Source: Rebecca billardiae RCC1528
Lineage: Eukaryota > Haptophyta
Reading direction: 5' to 3'
Assembly: GCA_965240325.2 (NCBI GenBank)
Contig: OZ251222.1
Span: 1,364,001 to 1,428,000, forward strand
DNA: 64,000 nucleotides
The stretch's first letter is position 1, and each line of letters opens with the position of its first letter. Made by a program: the position numbers and the translations under genes. The notes under the pieces were generated by a model, which saw nothing but the letters and a program-made list of their open reading frames with translations, ran no database searches and was not told the origin of the DNA. Below are positions 1 through 9,991 of the stretch, piece by piece.

Positions 1-1
1 C

Positions 2-604
2 TCGCGCATACACGGCGCACTCGCCGCGCTCTCGATCCCGGTGTTCCTCGTGCCGCTCGGAGTGCTGCCGTTCGGGCACACGGTGCCGTGGGAGGCGCTC
101 TCCGTGCAGCTCTCGCCCACCGCCGTCCTGAAGTATGCGGCCGAGTGGGAGCGCCTCGGCGGCGGCGGCGGCAGGGCCAACGGCACAGGCGCGGGCGCGC
201 CTCGGCGGCGGCGACGGCGGGGGCAACCGCACGGGCCCGAACGACTGCGAGGGGGAGCGGCTGGAGAGCGAGTGCGCGCGCGCCGCGAGCTGTACAACCC
301 GCTCCGCGCCCTCGAGCGCCTCGAGCGCGAGGCGCCGGAGCGCGTGGCGCGCATGCAGTCGCTGCTCGCGCGCCACCGCTGGAGCGTGCTGTACCACAAC
401 GGTTCGGAGGCGCTCAAAGCCGTCGTGCCGTTCGACGAGGCGGACGCCGAGGCGCGTGGCGGCGTGCCGCCGAGCGAGTGGCCCTCCGCAGCGAGGAGCC
501 TCGCCGCCGAGCTCGTGATCGCCGGCGAGCGCCGGCTGCGCACGCGCGCCGATGACGGCGCCATGCATCAGCCTGGCAAGGCGGCGCCGGGCGCAGTGCG
601 CTGA
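2..604 (+). CDS. Exostosin-like glycosyltransferase, C-terminal part (5' truncated by window edge)
   Basis: The open frame runs from the window edge to TGA at 602-604. Its first 40 residues resemble the exostosin (GT47) C-terminal segment: a HGALAALSIPVFLVPLG stretch matches the family's 'A..AGCIPVI' strand, followed by VLPFGHTVPWEALSV (family 'LPF...LDW..FSV') and then PERVARMQSLLARHRWSVLYH (family 'R....M......R..FLY'). A Gly/Arg-rich insert of about 50 residues separates the two blocks and is unlike the family; it could contain an unrecognised intron, although the frame stays open. Exostosin-like enzymes transfer sugars in the Golgi lumen. The N-terminal catalytic portion lies upstream of the window. 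The family is inferred from about 60 residues, so the donor and acceptor sugars cannot be stated. Confidence 0.6.
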   Translation, partial: SRIHGALAALSIPVFLVPLGVLPFGHTVPWEALSVQLSPTAVLKYAAEWERLGGGGGRANGTGAGAPRRRRRRGQPHGPERLRGGAAGERVRARRELYNPLRALERLEREAPERVARMQSLLARHRWSVLYHNGSEALKAVVPFDEADAEARGGVPPSEWPSAARSLAAELVIAGERRLRTRADDGAMHQPGKAAPGAVR

Positions 605-635
605 CGAGTGCTGTCACTTGTCAGATCCTTAGAAT

Positions 636-1832
636 ATGACCGCGTTCCGCGGTCCTTTTCTGCATAGAATCAACGCAGTTGGGGGCCCGCGGTGGCCGTG
701 CAATCGCGGCTCTCCGCCGTATAGTGGCAGTTCGCCAGTTGAAGTCGGTTCTGAGATGACTGAAGCTATTAGTCCGACCGTCGCCCTGCCTGCGCGACCG
801 CGAGACTCATTCGAACACTTCACACAATCACAGCAGCGGACCTGAGACCGCACCCGGCACCGGTCGTCAAATCGGACGTCCGTCTGACAACTAGCTGCCA
901 AATGTCCAACTGGCTGATCAGCTCGGATCCGACCCGTCCGCGATCGTGCCGAGTGAGTCGTGCCGCGGAGCTCGGAGTACTGAAGGAGTCGGGTGTGACA
1001 GCAGGGTGCTTTAGCGCTGCGGCCCGTGCCAGCCAACGACCAGACGTACTCTGGCCACTTGACCCGTTGCACGGGTGAGTGACCGTACGCCCTGCCTAGT
1101 GCCTACCGCGCGCGCCGCGCGACCGGCGACTCGGGGTGATGGAGAGCGGATGGCGACAGCAGCAGCAGTCCTCATGAAGACGATGAAACTGGCGGCACGG
1201 GTGCACGAGGTGGCAGGCGAAAGCGCGCCGACGAGACCGCATTTGACACACCTGAGCCGCACGCGCGTGCCGTCGCCCGAGTGGCGAGCGCTGCAAACGC
1301 GCAACCGTACCGCGCGCGCCACGACGGCGCGGCACTAGCTGATGCAGGCCGTACTGCCGGCACTGCTTCTGCGATCATGCGCCACGGTCGCAGCTGACTG
1401 CGTGAGCAGCAAGCGGGAGGCGGGTCCGGAGGCACGTGCAGGCGCCGTCCCGCATATCCGCCATGCCGGGGCACGTCACCTCCGACGATCCGGATGTGGC
1501 CCAGTCCGGACGTCACGCGATCCGGGAAGACGAGTACGATATTCGCTCGTAACGAACCGTTACACTAATGTCACGTCCAGCTGACGTCCAGATCGCACTT
1601 TACTTAAGGGAATCAGCTGGGCGCGGTTTTTTTTGGCCTGATAGACCTCTCAATGCGATCTCAAAAACTCGAAACTCGGTCTCCGCCAGCCCTAAAAATC
1701 GCCCCCCGTCCCTTTTTTTCCGCCGCCCCCCGTCCCTTTTTTCTTGACGATCAAAGATCTTATTTTGAAACGTGGTTCGGGCCCGCTGGTGCGGGCTCCA
1801 CGCTGCGCGCTCCGCCCTGCACCGCGGGCCAT
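636..1832 (+). repeat. Dispersed repeat R1, copy 1 (complete, 1197 bp)
   Basis: Nearly the same sequence recurs at 53780-55548, its 5' two-thirds at 31023-31973, and its last 180 bp at 35381-35557. The 5' end is a small hairpin (ATGACCGCGTTCCGCGGTCC) and the 3' end is GCGGGCCAT followed by A/T-rich DNA, identical in all three copies that reach it. No reading frame is conserved between copies beyond about 35 residues (from ATG at 1150), so it looks non-autonomous. This copy keeps the uninterrupted site CACGTCACCT at 1472-1481, into which copy 2 has received an insertion. Confidence 0.85.
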
Positions 1833-2526
1833 TAATAATACGTAACGGCTAGAGCTTACACGTCTACGATGCTATTCTTCACAATCGCTGCTACTGATGC
1901 TATATCGTCACGACATTGATGTGATATATGAGGTATTGGCATCGTGATGACGCCAATGCCGTCACAGCGGATGGCCGGTCCGGTCACACTCGAATCGGAT
2001 GGGCTGCGTGTGACAGCGTGATTCCGCCGTGATGTCTGATGATCATGACGATGTCGATATGATGAGCGCGCCGAGTCGAGCGGTTCGGTAGGCGCCACGG
2101 GCACGTACTGTAGTGCATCGCTGCATTCGGAAATGCCATTCGCATGATGATGACTACCATGTTATGTCATGGGCCGCCAGCATGTAGTATATATCGTCAT
2201 CACAATTATAAATGATGCTGCATGTTCCGGGCGGACGACCGACGGCAATCGCAGCATTGACAATGCAGCTCTGACTCCGCCTGCTCATCGGTTGTCGGTA
2301 TACTAGCATATACTGATCGGGTACTCGCATCAGACTCAGACTGTCTCAGTGACACACTGGTATTGCAGAGTAGTATATCAATATGTCGTCGTATATACGA
2401 CTCATCATCATCGACATCTGCTGATGAGTACTTGCAGTAGACAGCGCGTGATGGTCCTCGACGATGGTCTCGGACGACGAATGCGCGCGTGCTGAATAAT
2501 CAGTCGTCGGACGGTCGTCATCAGAC
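1833..2526. other. Intergenic, no gene seen
   Basis: Lower-GC DNA rich in GATGATGAC-type short repeats and AT steps between R1 and the 3' end of the kinesin-like gene. No open frame with coding character, RNA gene or clear regulatory element was recognised. It presumably contains the kinesin gene's 3' UTR and polyadenylation region. Confidence 0.5.
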
Positions 2527-5500
2527 TCAGTAGTAATGCGCTGATGACGAGGGTGGGATGCCGGCAGTCGTGTTGCGCCGCCGGGGCTGCTGCTGCTGCT
2601 GCTGCTCCAGGCCGAGCAGGTGAGCCGCGCTCGCGCTGGGCGCCGGGCCCGCGCTGCCACCGCCGCCTGGGCCGAGCGGGGACGGCTGATACACGGATGT
2701 CGCGGGCGGGCGGCCGCTGCCGCCACCCGGGGGCGCGGCCGCGCCGTCGGCGCTGCTCATTGGCGACGTGGGCGGCAGCGCAACCGACAGAGGCGGCGCG
2801 GCGCGCTGCGCCTGGCGAGCCGCGCCGTCGGCGCGCGCCGTCGTCGGCGGCTGAAAGGCCTGCGACTGCGGCTGCTGCGGCTGCTGCTGGCGGCGCGGCG
2901 AGTACGGCGGCTGCGAGTGCGCGCCGTCCTGCGCCGCGCGCCGGCCGCGCGAGCGCGCGTCGTCCTCGCCGTCACCGCTCGCCTCGTCGTCGTAGTACTC
3001 GCCGCCGCCGCCGCCACCGCCGGCGGCGTGCCCGTCGTCGAGCCGGCCGGCCTCGGCGACGGCGCGCGTGTCTTCCAGCCACGCGGCGCGCGCGCGCTGC
3101 GCGCTGCTCAGCTGTCGGCCGAGCAGGGCGATCTCGTCGTCGGCGTTGGCGAGCTCGCGCGCGCACGCCTGCACATCAGCGGCCGCGCAGTACGCCTGCG
3201 CGCGCGCCTCGGCCTCCCACTGGGCGGCGCGCTCGGCCGCGGCGCGCGCCACCGCCGACGCCTCCTCCGCGGCGGCGGCGAGCTCGGCCGCGCGGCCGTC
3301 CGCGCGGCGCGCGTCGCGCTCGGCGCGCGCTCGATCCTCGTCGCGCGCGCGCTCCGCCTCGGCCGCGCGCCGGCGCGCGCCCGCCGCCTCCGCGTCGACG
3401 CGCACGGCGCTCGCCTTGGCAGCGTCGAGCTCCCTGCCCGCCGCGTCGAGCGCGCCGTTCGCCGCGCTCAGCCGCCGCTCCCAGTCCGCCTCGGCGCGCG
3501 AGTGCGTCAGCATCAGGTCCGTGAGCTGCGCGCGGTGTGACTCCTCCAGCTCGGCGACGCGCGCGCGGAGCCGCGCGACACGAACGTCGGCCTCGGCGAC
3601 GCCCGGCCCCGCGCCCGCGCCGCCGGCGGCGCCGAGGGGGTCGTCGGCCGCGCGCGCGTCCGCGGCGACCCTCCGGCGGTGCGCGGACGTGCTCGGCAGC
3701 GCAGCGCTCTCAGATCCGGCATAGTCTGCCGACACACCGCCGCCGCCGCTGCCGTCGTCCGAGGCTGCGCCGTGCGACCCGCCGTCGCGCGCCGCCGCGC
3801 GCGCAGCCATCATGCCTGCGTTCATCTGGTGGAGCACTCGCACCTCTCGCCGCAGCGCCGCCGTCTCGCGCTCGTGCCGCTCGTGCGCCTCGGCGAGCGC
3901 CGCGTGGGCCTCCGCCTGGCCGAGCCGCAGCGCGTGCACGCGCGACTCGGCCGCGTGAGCGCGCGCCTCCGTCCCCTCCGCGGTGGTGAGCTCTTCGCCC
4001 AGCAGTAGGGTGACGACCGCGGCCTCGGCGCGAGCGTCCGCCGTGGCCGACTCCAGCGCGGCTTCGAGCGCGCGCGCGCGCTCGAGCTCCGCGCGCAGGG
4101 CGGCGCACTGCGCGTCCGCGCCGTCGGCGCGCGCGCGCTCCGCGTGCAGGTTCGTCTCGAGCGCGGCGAGGGCGGCACCATGGTCCTTGCGCCGCGTGCG
4201 CTCGGCGATGGCCGCCGCGCGCCGTGCCTCCTCGAGCGCGCGCGCGCCAGACTCTGCGTCCGCCTGCGCGCGCTGCGCCGCCTTGGCCGCCACCGCCAGC
4301 TCGCGCGTGAGCTCGTCCACCTGCCGCGCGTGCGCGCGCGCGCGGTCGGCCGCGCGCGCCTTGGCGCCCTCGGCCAGCGCCGCCAGCTTGGAGCGGGCCT
4401 CGCCGAGCTCGGCGCGCGCGGCGTAAGCGGCGTGCCGCTCAGATTCAATCTCGGCTTGCATCTCGCGCCGCGCGCGCGCGAAGCCGTCCGTCGCGCGCGC
4501 GAGCGCGTCCTCCGCGTCCGCCTTCGCCGTCGCCGCCGCCTGCAGCGCGCCGCTCACCGAGCCGTGCGCGGACGACGCCCACTCGGCCGCGAACGTGCGC
4601 GCGCGCGCCGCGCCGCCGTCGGCGCCGCCGCCGCCGCCGCCGTTGGCCGCGCCGGCGCCCGCGCCGACGGGCGCGAGAGGGAGCGCGCCTGCGCGCATCG
4701 TGGCGCGCATCGCCGCGTTCTCCGCCTCCGCCGCCGCGAGCTCGGAGCGCAGCGCGCTCGTCGCCGCCGCGTGGCGCGCGCCCAGCTCAGCAAGCCGGTG
4801 CGCACCCACGTCCTCCGCCGCGCCCGCCGCGCCGCGCGCGACCGCCTCGGCGTCCGTCGCGACTCGGCCGAGAGCGTGCTCGGCGCGCTCGGCGCGCGCG
4901 GCCTCGTCCGACGCCTGCGCAACCAGCTCGGCGACGCGCGCGGAGAGCGCCGCGGCGCGGCCGCGCTCCGCCGCGCCGCGCGCGCCCGCCTCGGCCGCGT
5001 CGTCGTCCGCGTCCGTCAGTGCCGACCCCAGCACGTGCGCTCGCACCGCCTGCCGCCCGCAAGCGTCGGCGAGCTGCGAGGTGTGTACACCAAGTCTGGC
5101 GCACGCGCCGAGCGCCTCCTCGACGCGCGCGGCGCGCGCAGCCGCGGCCGCGCTCTCGCGCGCCGACGCGTGCGCCGCCGCCTCCGCCGCCACCGCGCCG
5201 CCCGCCGTCGCCGCGCCCGTCGACAGCCCGGCCACGCTCCCAACCTCGCCGCCCTCGTCCTCACTCGGCGGTTCCACCTCCGAGCCGAGTCTGTCGAGTG
5301 CCCCTCCGCGCGCGGAGCGCGGTGCGCGCGCGGCGCCCGCGCGACGACGTGCCGACTCGGTCTCGAGCTGTAGCGCCTCGAGCGCCGCCTGCATGTCCGC
5401 GATCGCCTCGACGCACGCGCCGAGCGCGCGCGCGCTGTCGGCGGGCGGCGCGAACGCACGCGGCGGGCGGCGCGGCCGCGGCCGAGCTGCGGCCGCCGCC

Positions 5501-7500
5501 GCGGCCGCGTCAGCGCGGCTCACCGCCGCGGCCGCGCCGCCCGTGTGCGCGGCGGAGCTCATTGTCGCGCGCGCGAAGCGCGCGACGCTCTCGGGCGAGG
5601 AGCCGCCCGGCGCGGGCGCCGCGCGCGCCCGCTCGCTGAAGGTCACGCTCGGGCTGTGAGCGAGTGGCGCCGGCGGCGGCGCGGGCGCGCCGGCTGCGCG
5701 CGCCGCCGCGCTCGCGCCGGCCGCGCCGCGCGCCGCGTCGCGCGCCGCGCGCGCCACCTCAGCCTCGACGGCGCCGTGGTAGGCGGCGGCGACGGCGGAC
5801 GGCGGTAGCGGCGCGGGCGAGCCCGGACCGCCGCCGCCGCTCGGCGCGCCCATCGACGGGTGCGCGCGCATGGCCTCGGCCCACGCCTCGTGCGCGCTCG
5901 GCGCCGGCTGCGCCCACTGCTGTGCGCTCGGCGGCGGCGGCTGCGCAAAGGTGGCACCGGGCGCCGAGCCGCGCGCGCCCGGCGGCGAGTCGGCTGCGTG
6001 GTACGGCGCGGGCTGGCGTGGCGTCGGCGTGCCCACGCCGTCGTCCCGCCACCCGCCGCCGCCGCCCTGCCACCCGCCGTGCGCCTCGGGCGCGCGCGCA
6101 CCCTCCGCGCCGCCGCGCGCGCTCAGTGTGGGGGGTAGCGCCGCGGCGCCAGCCGCGTTCGGCTGCTGCGGCGCAAATGCGCCGCCCGCGCCGGGCTCGC
6201 GCGCCGGCCGTGGCGAGCGCATGGTGAACGCGCCGACGTTGGGCGCGAGCTCGGCGGCGAACGCGCGCGCCTCGTCCGCCGCCGCCTCCGCGCCCGCCGC
6301 GTCCACGCCCGCGTCGTCCGCCCGTGCGCCCGCGCCGCCGGCCGCGCGGCCGGCTGCGCCCGCGGGCGCGCGCCGCGCGCTCGAGCCCGCGCGCATCAGC
6401 ATGTGTGCCATGCGCAGCGTGGCGAGTGTGTCGTCGACGAGCGAGACGGCGGGGTGCACGCACGCGAGCGCGAGCAGCTGCGAGCGCACGCCCAGCGCCG
6501 CGCCGAGCACGTGCGTCAGCTTGTGATCGCGCGCGTGCGCCGGTGCCAAGTCGCCGGGGCCGGCGTGGCCGGCGGGCGCGCCGACGTGCCCCGCCGGCGG
6601 CACGCGGAGCGCGCGCCCGGTGCGCAGCGCAGCGACGCGCTCGGCGCGCGCGCTGATCGCCGAGATCAGCGCGGCGTGGCTCGCCGCGATCGGCGAGCGC
6701 GACCCCTCGCTCGCCGCCGGCGCGCGCAGCTCGACGAAAAATAGAGTCGGCGGCTGCGCGCCGCCGCCGCCGCCGCCGCCCGCCGAGCGCGCCGCGCCGG
6801 CCGCGCCGCCGACGCTGCCGGGCGGCTCGAGCGAGAGCGCGTACACGGTGTGCGCGGGGCCGCCGGCGGGGCGTCGGCGCGCGTGCAGCGCGCGGAGCAC
6901 CTCCTCCGCCTGCTCCCACGCGCGCACCTCAACCCTCGTCTGGCCGCGCACGCTCGGCGTGCCGTCCGCGTCGGCAGTGAACGACAGAGCGCCGCGCAGC
7001 GCGGCGACGGGCTGCAGCTCGTCGGTGACGCTGGTCGCGCCGACGGCGAGCACGGAGAGGGCGAGCGTGAACGGCGCGCGCGCGCGCGCCTCGCCGCTCG
7101 CCGCGATCGCCGAGACCTGCGCGCTCGACGCCTCGCGCAGCACGTCGCGTATCGCGCACAGCACGACACCCCGAAAGTCGGGCTGCGGCGCGCCGATCAG
7201 CGCGAAGCTCTTGCCAGACTGCGGCCCGCCGAGGAGGAGGCACGCGCCGGACGCGCCTCGGAGGAGCGCGTGCACCAGCGGCTGCACCTCCGCGAGGTAC
7301 AGCTGCGTCGGCGCGAGGCCCGAGTGCACAGCGTGGAACGCGTATCGCGCCGCGCGCGCGTCGAGGTGCGCGCGGTCGATGCGCTCGTCGGCGAGGAGCG
7401 CGGGGTCGCGCGAGGCGACGATCACGCCGTCGCGAGAGGAGCAGCGCACGGCCGGCGCGTCGTGCGCCAGCCCGTGGCGCACGAGCACGCACACGCGCAT
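2527..7500 (-). CDS. Divergent kinesin-like protein with long coiled-coil tail
   Basis: A single uninterrupted frame of 1657 codons. Residues 50-370 follow the kinesin motor layout: YAFHAVHSGLAPTQLYLAEV (family 'F.FD.VF....Q..VY'), a P-loop GGPQSGKSFALIG at 91-103 (canonical GQTGSGKTYTMEG), LFFVEL near 253 in place of switch II LVDLAGSE, and DHKLTHVLGAALG near 325 followed by DDTLATLRMAHML (canonical SKLT..L.DSLGG and ETLSTLRFA). The switch I NxxSSRSH motif and the DLAGSE glycine are not preserved, so motor activity is doubtful. A Pro/Ala/Gly-rich linker (about 430-690) precedes Ala/Glu/Arg-rich coiled coil to about 1530 and a low-complexity tail with poly-Gly and poly-Gln. Start is the ATG at 7498-7500; TGA at 2527. 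Probably a microtubule-associated or structural kinesin relative. Confidence 0.75.
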   Translation of the reverse strand: MRVCVLVRHGLAHDAPAVRCSSRDGVIVASRDPALLADERIDRAHLDARAARYAFHAVHSGLAPTQLYLAEVQPLVHALLRGASGACLLLGGPQSGKSFALIGAPQPDFRGVVLCAIRDVLREASSAQVSAIAASGEARARAPFTLALSVLAVGATSVTDELQPVAALRGALSFTADADGTPSVRGQTRVEVRAWEQAEEVLRALHARRRPAGGPAHTVYALSLEPPGSVGGAAGAARSAGGGGGGGAQPPTLFFVELRAPAASEGSRSPIAASHAALISAISARAERVAALRTGRALRVPPAGHVGAPAGHAGPGDLAPAHARDHKLTHVLGAALGVRSQLLALACVHPAVSLVDDTLATLRMAHMLMRAGSSARRAPAGAAGRAAGGAGARADDAGVDAAGAEAAADEARAFAAELAPNVGAFTMRSPRPAREPGAGGAFAPQQPNAAGAAALPPTLSARGGAEGARAPEAHGGWQGGGGGWRDDGVGTPTPRQPAPYHAADSPPGARGSAPGATFAQPPPPSAQQWAQPAPSAHEAWAEAMRAHPSMGAPSGGGGPGSPAPLPPSAVAAAYHGAVEAEVARAARDAARGAAGASAAARAAGAPAPPPAPLAHSPSVTFSERARAAPAPGGSSPESVARFARATMSSAAHTGGAAAAVSRADAAAAAAAARPRPRRPPRAFAPPADSARALGACVEAIADMQAALEALQLETESARRRAGAARAPRSARGGALDRLGSEVEPPSEDEGGEVGSVAGLSTGAATAGGAVAAEAAAHASARESAAAAARAARVEEALGACARLGVHTSQLADACGRQAVRAHVLGSALTDADDDAAEAGARGAAERGRAAALSARVAELVAQASDEAARAERAEHALGRVATDAEAVARGAAGAAEDVGAHRLAELGARHAAATSALRSELAAAEAENAAMRATMRAGALPLAPVGAGAGAANGGGGGGADGGAARARTFAAEWASSAHGSVSGALQAAATAKADAEDALARATDGFARARREMQAEIESERHAAYAARAELGEARSKLAALAEGAKARAADRARAHARQVDELTRELAVAAKAAQRAQADAESGARALEEARRAAAIAERTRRKDHGAALAALETNLHAERARADGADAQCAALRAELERARALEAALESATADARAEAAVVTLLLGEELTTAEGTEARAHAAESRVHALRLGQAEAHAALAEAHERHERETAALRREVRVLHQMNAGMMAARAAARDGGSHGAASDDGSGGGGVSADYAGSESAALPSTSAHRRRVAADARAADDPLGAAGGAGAGPGVAEADVRVARLRARVAELEESHRAQLTDLMLTHSRAEADWERRLSAANGALDAAGRELDAAKASAVRVDAEAAGARRRAAEAERARDEDRARAERDARRADGRAAELAAAAEEASAVARAAAERAAQWEAEARAQAYCAAADVQACARELANADDEIALLGRQLSSAQRARAAWLEDTRAVAEAGRLDDGHAAGGGGGGGEYYDDEASGDGEDDARSRGRRAAQDGAHSQPPYSPRRQQQPQQPQSQAFQPPTTARADGAARQAQRAAPPLSVALPPTSPMSSADGAAAPPGGGSGRPPATSVYQPSPLGPGGGGSAGPAPSASAAHLLGLEQQQQQQPRRRNTTAGIPPSSSAHYY

Positions 7501-8294
7501 CGCTCACGCCGGCTCGCCCTGCTGCGCGGCTAGGTGCGCGTCGGCGCAGCCATCGAACGTCAATTTGACTGTTTCCTCAACAACCGTTTCAGTCCGGGCC
7601 GCGCGGCTCGCGCAGTTACCTGCATTACCCATCTGCTGAAGCCCAGTCATAATTATGAATTACTACTACTGCGCGCTCATCATAACTTTACGGTTCGCCT
7701 TACCACCCCTCTAGCCCTCCAGACCCTCCTCTCTCTCGACGCGGGCTCCGATATATATATAAAGTGACGGTTCGACACACACATCAGTATTCGCGATGAA
7801 CACGTCGGGCGCCGCAAGCGAAGGAATCGCAATAATCCATCGGCAGGATGACGGTTACAATAACGACATCGGGAGGCTACGTGGGAGCCCTCGAAACTAC
7901 GAAGCGTGCAAGCAAACCAGGTTCGCTCTTTTAGCGGCGGGCACAATCTCAGAGGTTTTCCTCTAAGATCACGCTCCGCCAAAGGGGCCCGCCGCGCCGA
8001 CAACACGCGGCGAACGTGACTTTCCGGCGGGGCGCGCATCTCGCCCAGTTTTCTAGACCGAGGCCGCGGCGCAACAGCACCGGTGCGCGGCGTCGTGCGC
8101 GCGCGCATCTCGCCGCGACGGCGGTGTGGGTGGGGCTCTCGTGCCATGTGGCGAGACCGCGTGGGCGCAGCATTGCCTCCCCTTGCGTGCTGCTCACGTC
8201 CGCGCCCGCGCACCCTCGCCGTCTCGCCGCGCGCCGTGTCCGCAGCACCTGGACCGTTTCAGCCGCCCCGCCCGCTCACACCCTCTTCAGCACA
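7501..8294. promoter_or_regulatory. Divergent intergenic region between the kinesin-like gene and the 8295 gene
   Basis: About 790 bp between two head-to-head starts. The left half is AT-richer and holds a TATATATATAAAG stretch at 7751-7763, a candidate TATA element for rightward transcription although more than 500 bp upstream of the ATG. The right half is GC-rich. Overlapping open frames here on both strands lack coding character. Confidence 0.35.
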
Positions 8295-9267
8295 ATGGCC
8301 TGCTGCGGCTCGATCCCGACGGACCCCGAGGGGGTGCTGGCGAAGGTCGACGAGATCAAGGACCAGGCGATGGGCGTGATGGACGACCTCGGCGACAAGT
8401 TCCAGAAGCTCAGCGAGGAGCTCTCGCAGGGCATCTCGATGGAGCCGGTCACCAACGCGATGAACGGCATGGTCGGCAACTTCCGCGAGCTGGCGGAGGA
8501 CCCGTCGAAGGTGCTCGGCGCGGCGGGCGTGTGCGCCTGCTGCCTCCCGCTCGCCACGCTCAAGGCGACGATCGGCGAGCTCGCGGAGACGATCTCGTCC
8601 GTCGGCTCCGGCTTTGGCGCGATGGAGAAGATCATGAAGTATGTCAACATGATGATCGAGGGGCTCTCGGGGATCGGCGAGGTGCTCTCCGCGACGATGA
8701 GCGCGCTGGGCGACCTGCCTGACCTGATCAGCACGCTCAAGGAGGCGCTCACCGGCGGCGGCGACAAGGCGGCCGCCTCGCAGTCGATCGATACCTTCCT
8801 TGAGAGCGCGGGCCTCAAGAAGGCGGCGGATGCGCTCAGCGCGGTGCTCAGCCCGATCGAGAGCATCTCGAAGAGCAAGGAGCTCGATGACATCATCGAG
8901 ATGGTCTCCAAGCTCGGCGCCTTCATCGCCGACGCACCAAGCAAGCTCAAGAGCATGATCCCGCCCATCCCGTGCCTGCCCATCCCCGCGCCGATCACGA
9001 TGCTCATCAGCGGCGTCGAGGGCTTCAGTGGGATGTTCGACACGGCGGCGATCGAGAAGGTGCTCAACATGGCGAAGGGGCAGAAGGGTGCGCGCCGCGC
9101 CGCGCGCGACGACGCTCGCGCCGCGCGCCGCGCGCCGCGGGCTCACCGCCCCTCCCCGCCCCACCTCCCGGCCGCGCACCGCAGGCGTGTCGGCATCGTC
9201 AGCCACCTCGCCGCTCACTGGGCTGGAGTCGGCCCTGTCTGGCGCAAAAATGTTCCTCAAGGTCTAA
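8295..9267 (+). CDS. Unknown helical protein with one intron
   Basis: Predicted as join(8295..9087, 9185..9267), 291 residues. Exon 1 opens MACCGSIPTDPEGVLAKVDE and is helical and amphipathic, with Gly/Met-rich segments and a CACCLPLATLK patch near residue 77. It ends one base into a Gly codon before GTGCGCGCC; the 97 bp intron ends CCGCACCGCAG, and exon 2 restores the frame to finish GLESALSGAKMFLKV-stop. Without splicing the frame runs into Arg-rich shadow sequence, so the intron is well supported. Cysteines at positions 3, 4 and the internal CxCC could be acylated (inference). No family was recognised; repeated short helices with 'SSVGSGFGAMEKIMKYV'-type sequence suggest membrane association or self-assembly. 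Its only nearby partner is the divergent kinesin-like gene. Confidence 0.7.
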
Positions 9268-9991
9268 GCGGCCGCGGCATCTCCGCGCGCGGCGTGCGCG
9301 GCGTCTCCTCCCCTCGCGCGCGGCCCTCGGGCCCGCTGCGCCCTCCACCGCACCGATCTCTCCTCCATGCCTCCACGGGGTTCAAGCCACGAGCACGCCT
9401 GCGGCCGCAGGGCTCGCCGCCCGGCGACGCTCGCAGATTATTGTTGTCGTCTCTGCCGTCGCAGGGCGGTGCAGCCGCGCTGGGGCGCCGCCCTGCCCTG
9501 ACTCCGCAGCGCACGTCACGCCTGTGCACACCGCTGCCTCTCCGAACGCGCTCTCCTGGCTGCGCCCTCGCAGGCGACGGCCACGCGGGGATGGGCGCGC
9601 GGGTCGGAATGGTCGGCACATTATTAGCCGCGCGCGGGCCGCTGAGCTCGGCGGGCCTCCGCGGCGTGCGGCTTGTTGATACGGTATTGCCGCCTGGCGG
9701 GTCTGCCAGGGCGTGCCCTGTACGTGTAGTCGATCTACTGACAACGCACAGTTCGTTGGGCTCCGCCTGCAGATTGCGGCGAACCGCTCTGCCAGGGCGA
9801 AGGAGGGAGGACGAGTCCTTGCCGACGCCGACGAATCTCAACGGCTGCACCTGGCAGTGGCGCCCCATATATGAGTGACATTGCTGACTCTGACGCCTGC
9901 CCGTTGCATACCACGTCGTTAATATATGAGTGACGTGACCATGTTTTGATGATCACGATTATACACCGCGTTATACGAGGGCAATTTGGAC
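9268..9991. other. Intergenic, no gene seen
   Basis: GC-rich to about 9840, then AT-richer. ATATATGAGTGAC occurs twice (9867-9879 and 9922-9934) just upstream of the next ATG and may be a promoter element. No coding signal was seen. Confidence 0.35.

Noticed and set aside
1150-1335. Small protein encoded in R1 (from ATG 1150)
   Set aside because: Shared only for about 35 residues among copies, then each copy diverges in frame. No sign of coding constraint.
8016-9878. 620-codon frame starting upstream of the 8295 gene
   Set aside because: The coherent protein begins at ATG 8295 and leaves the frame at the 9088 splice donor. The remainder is read-through of intron and 3' flank.
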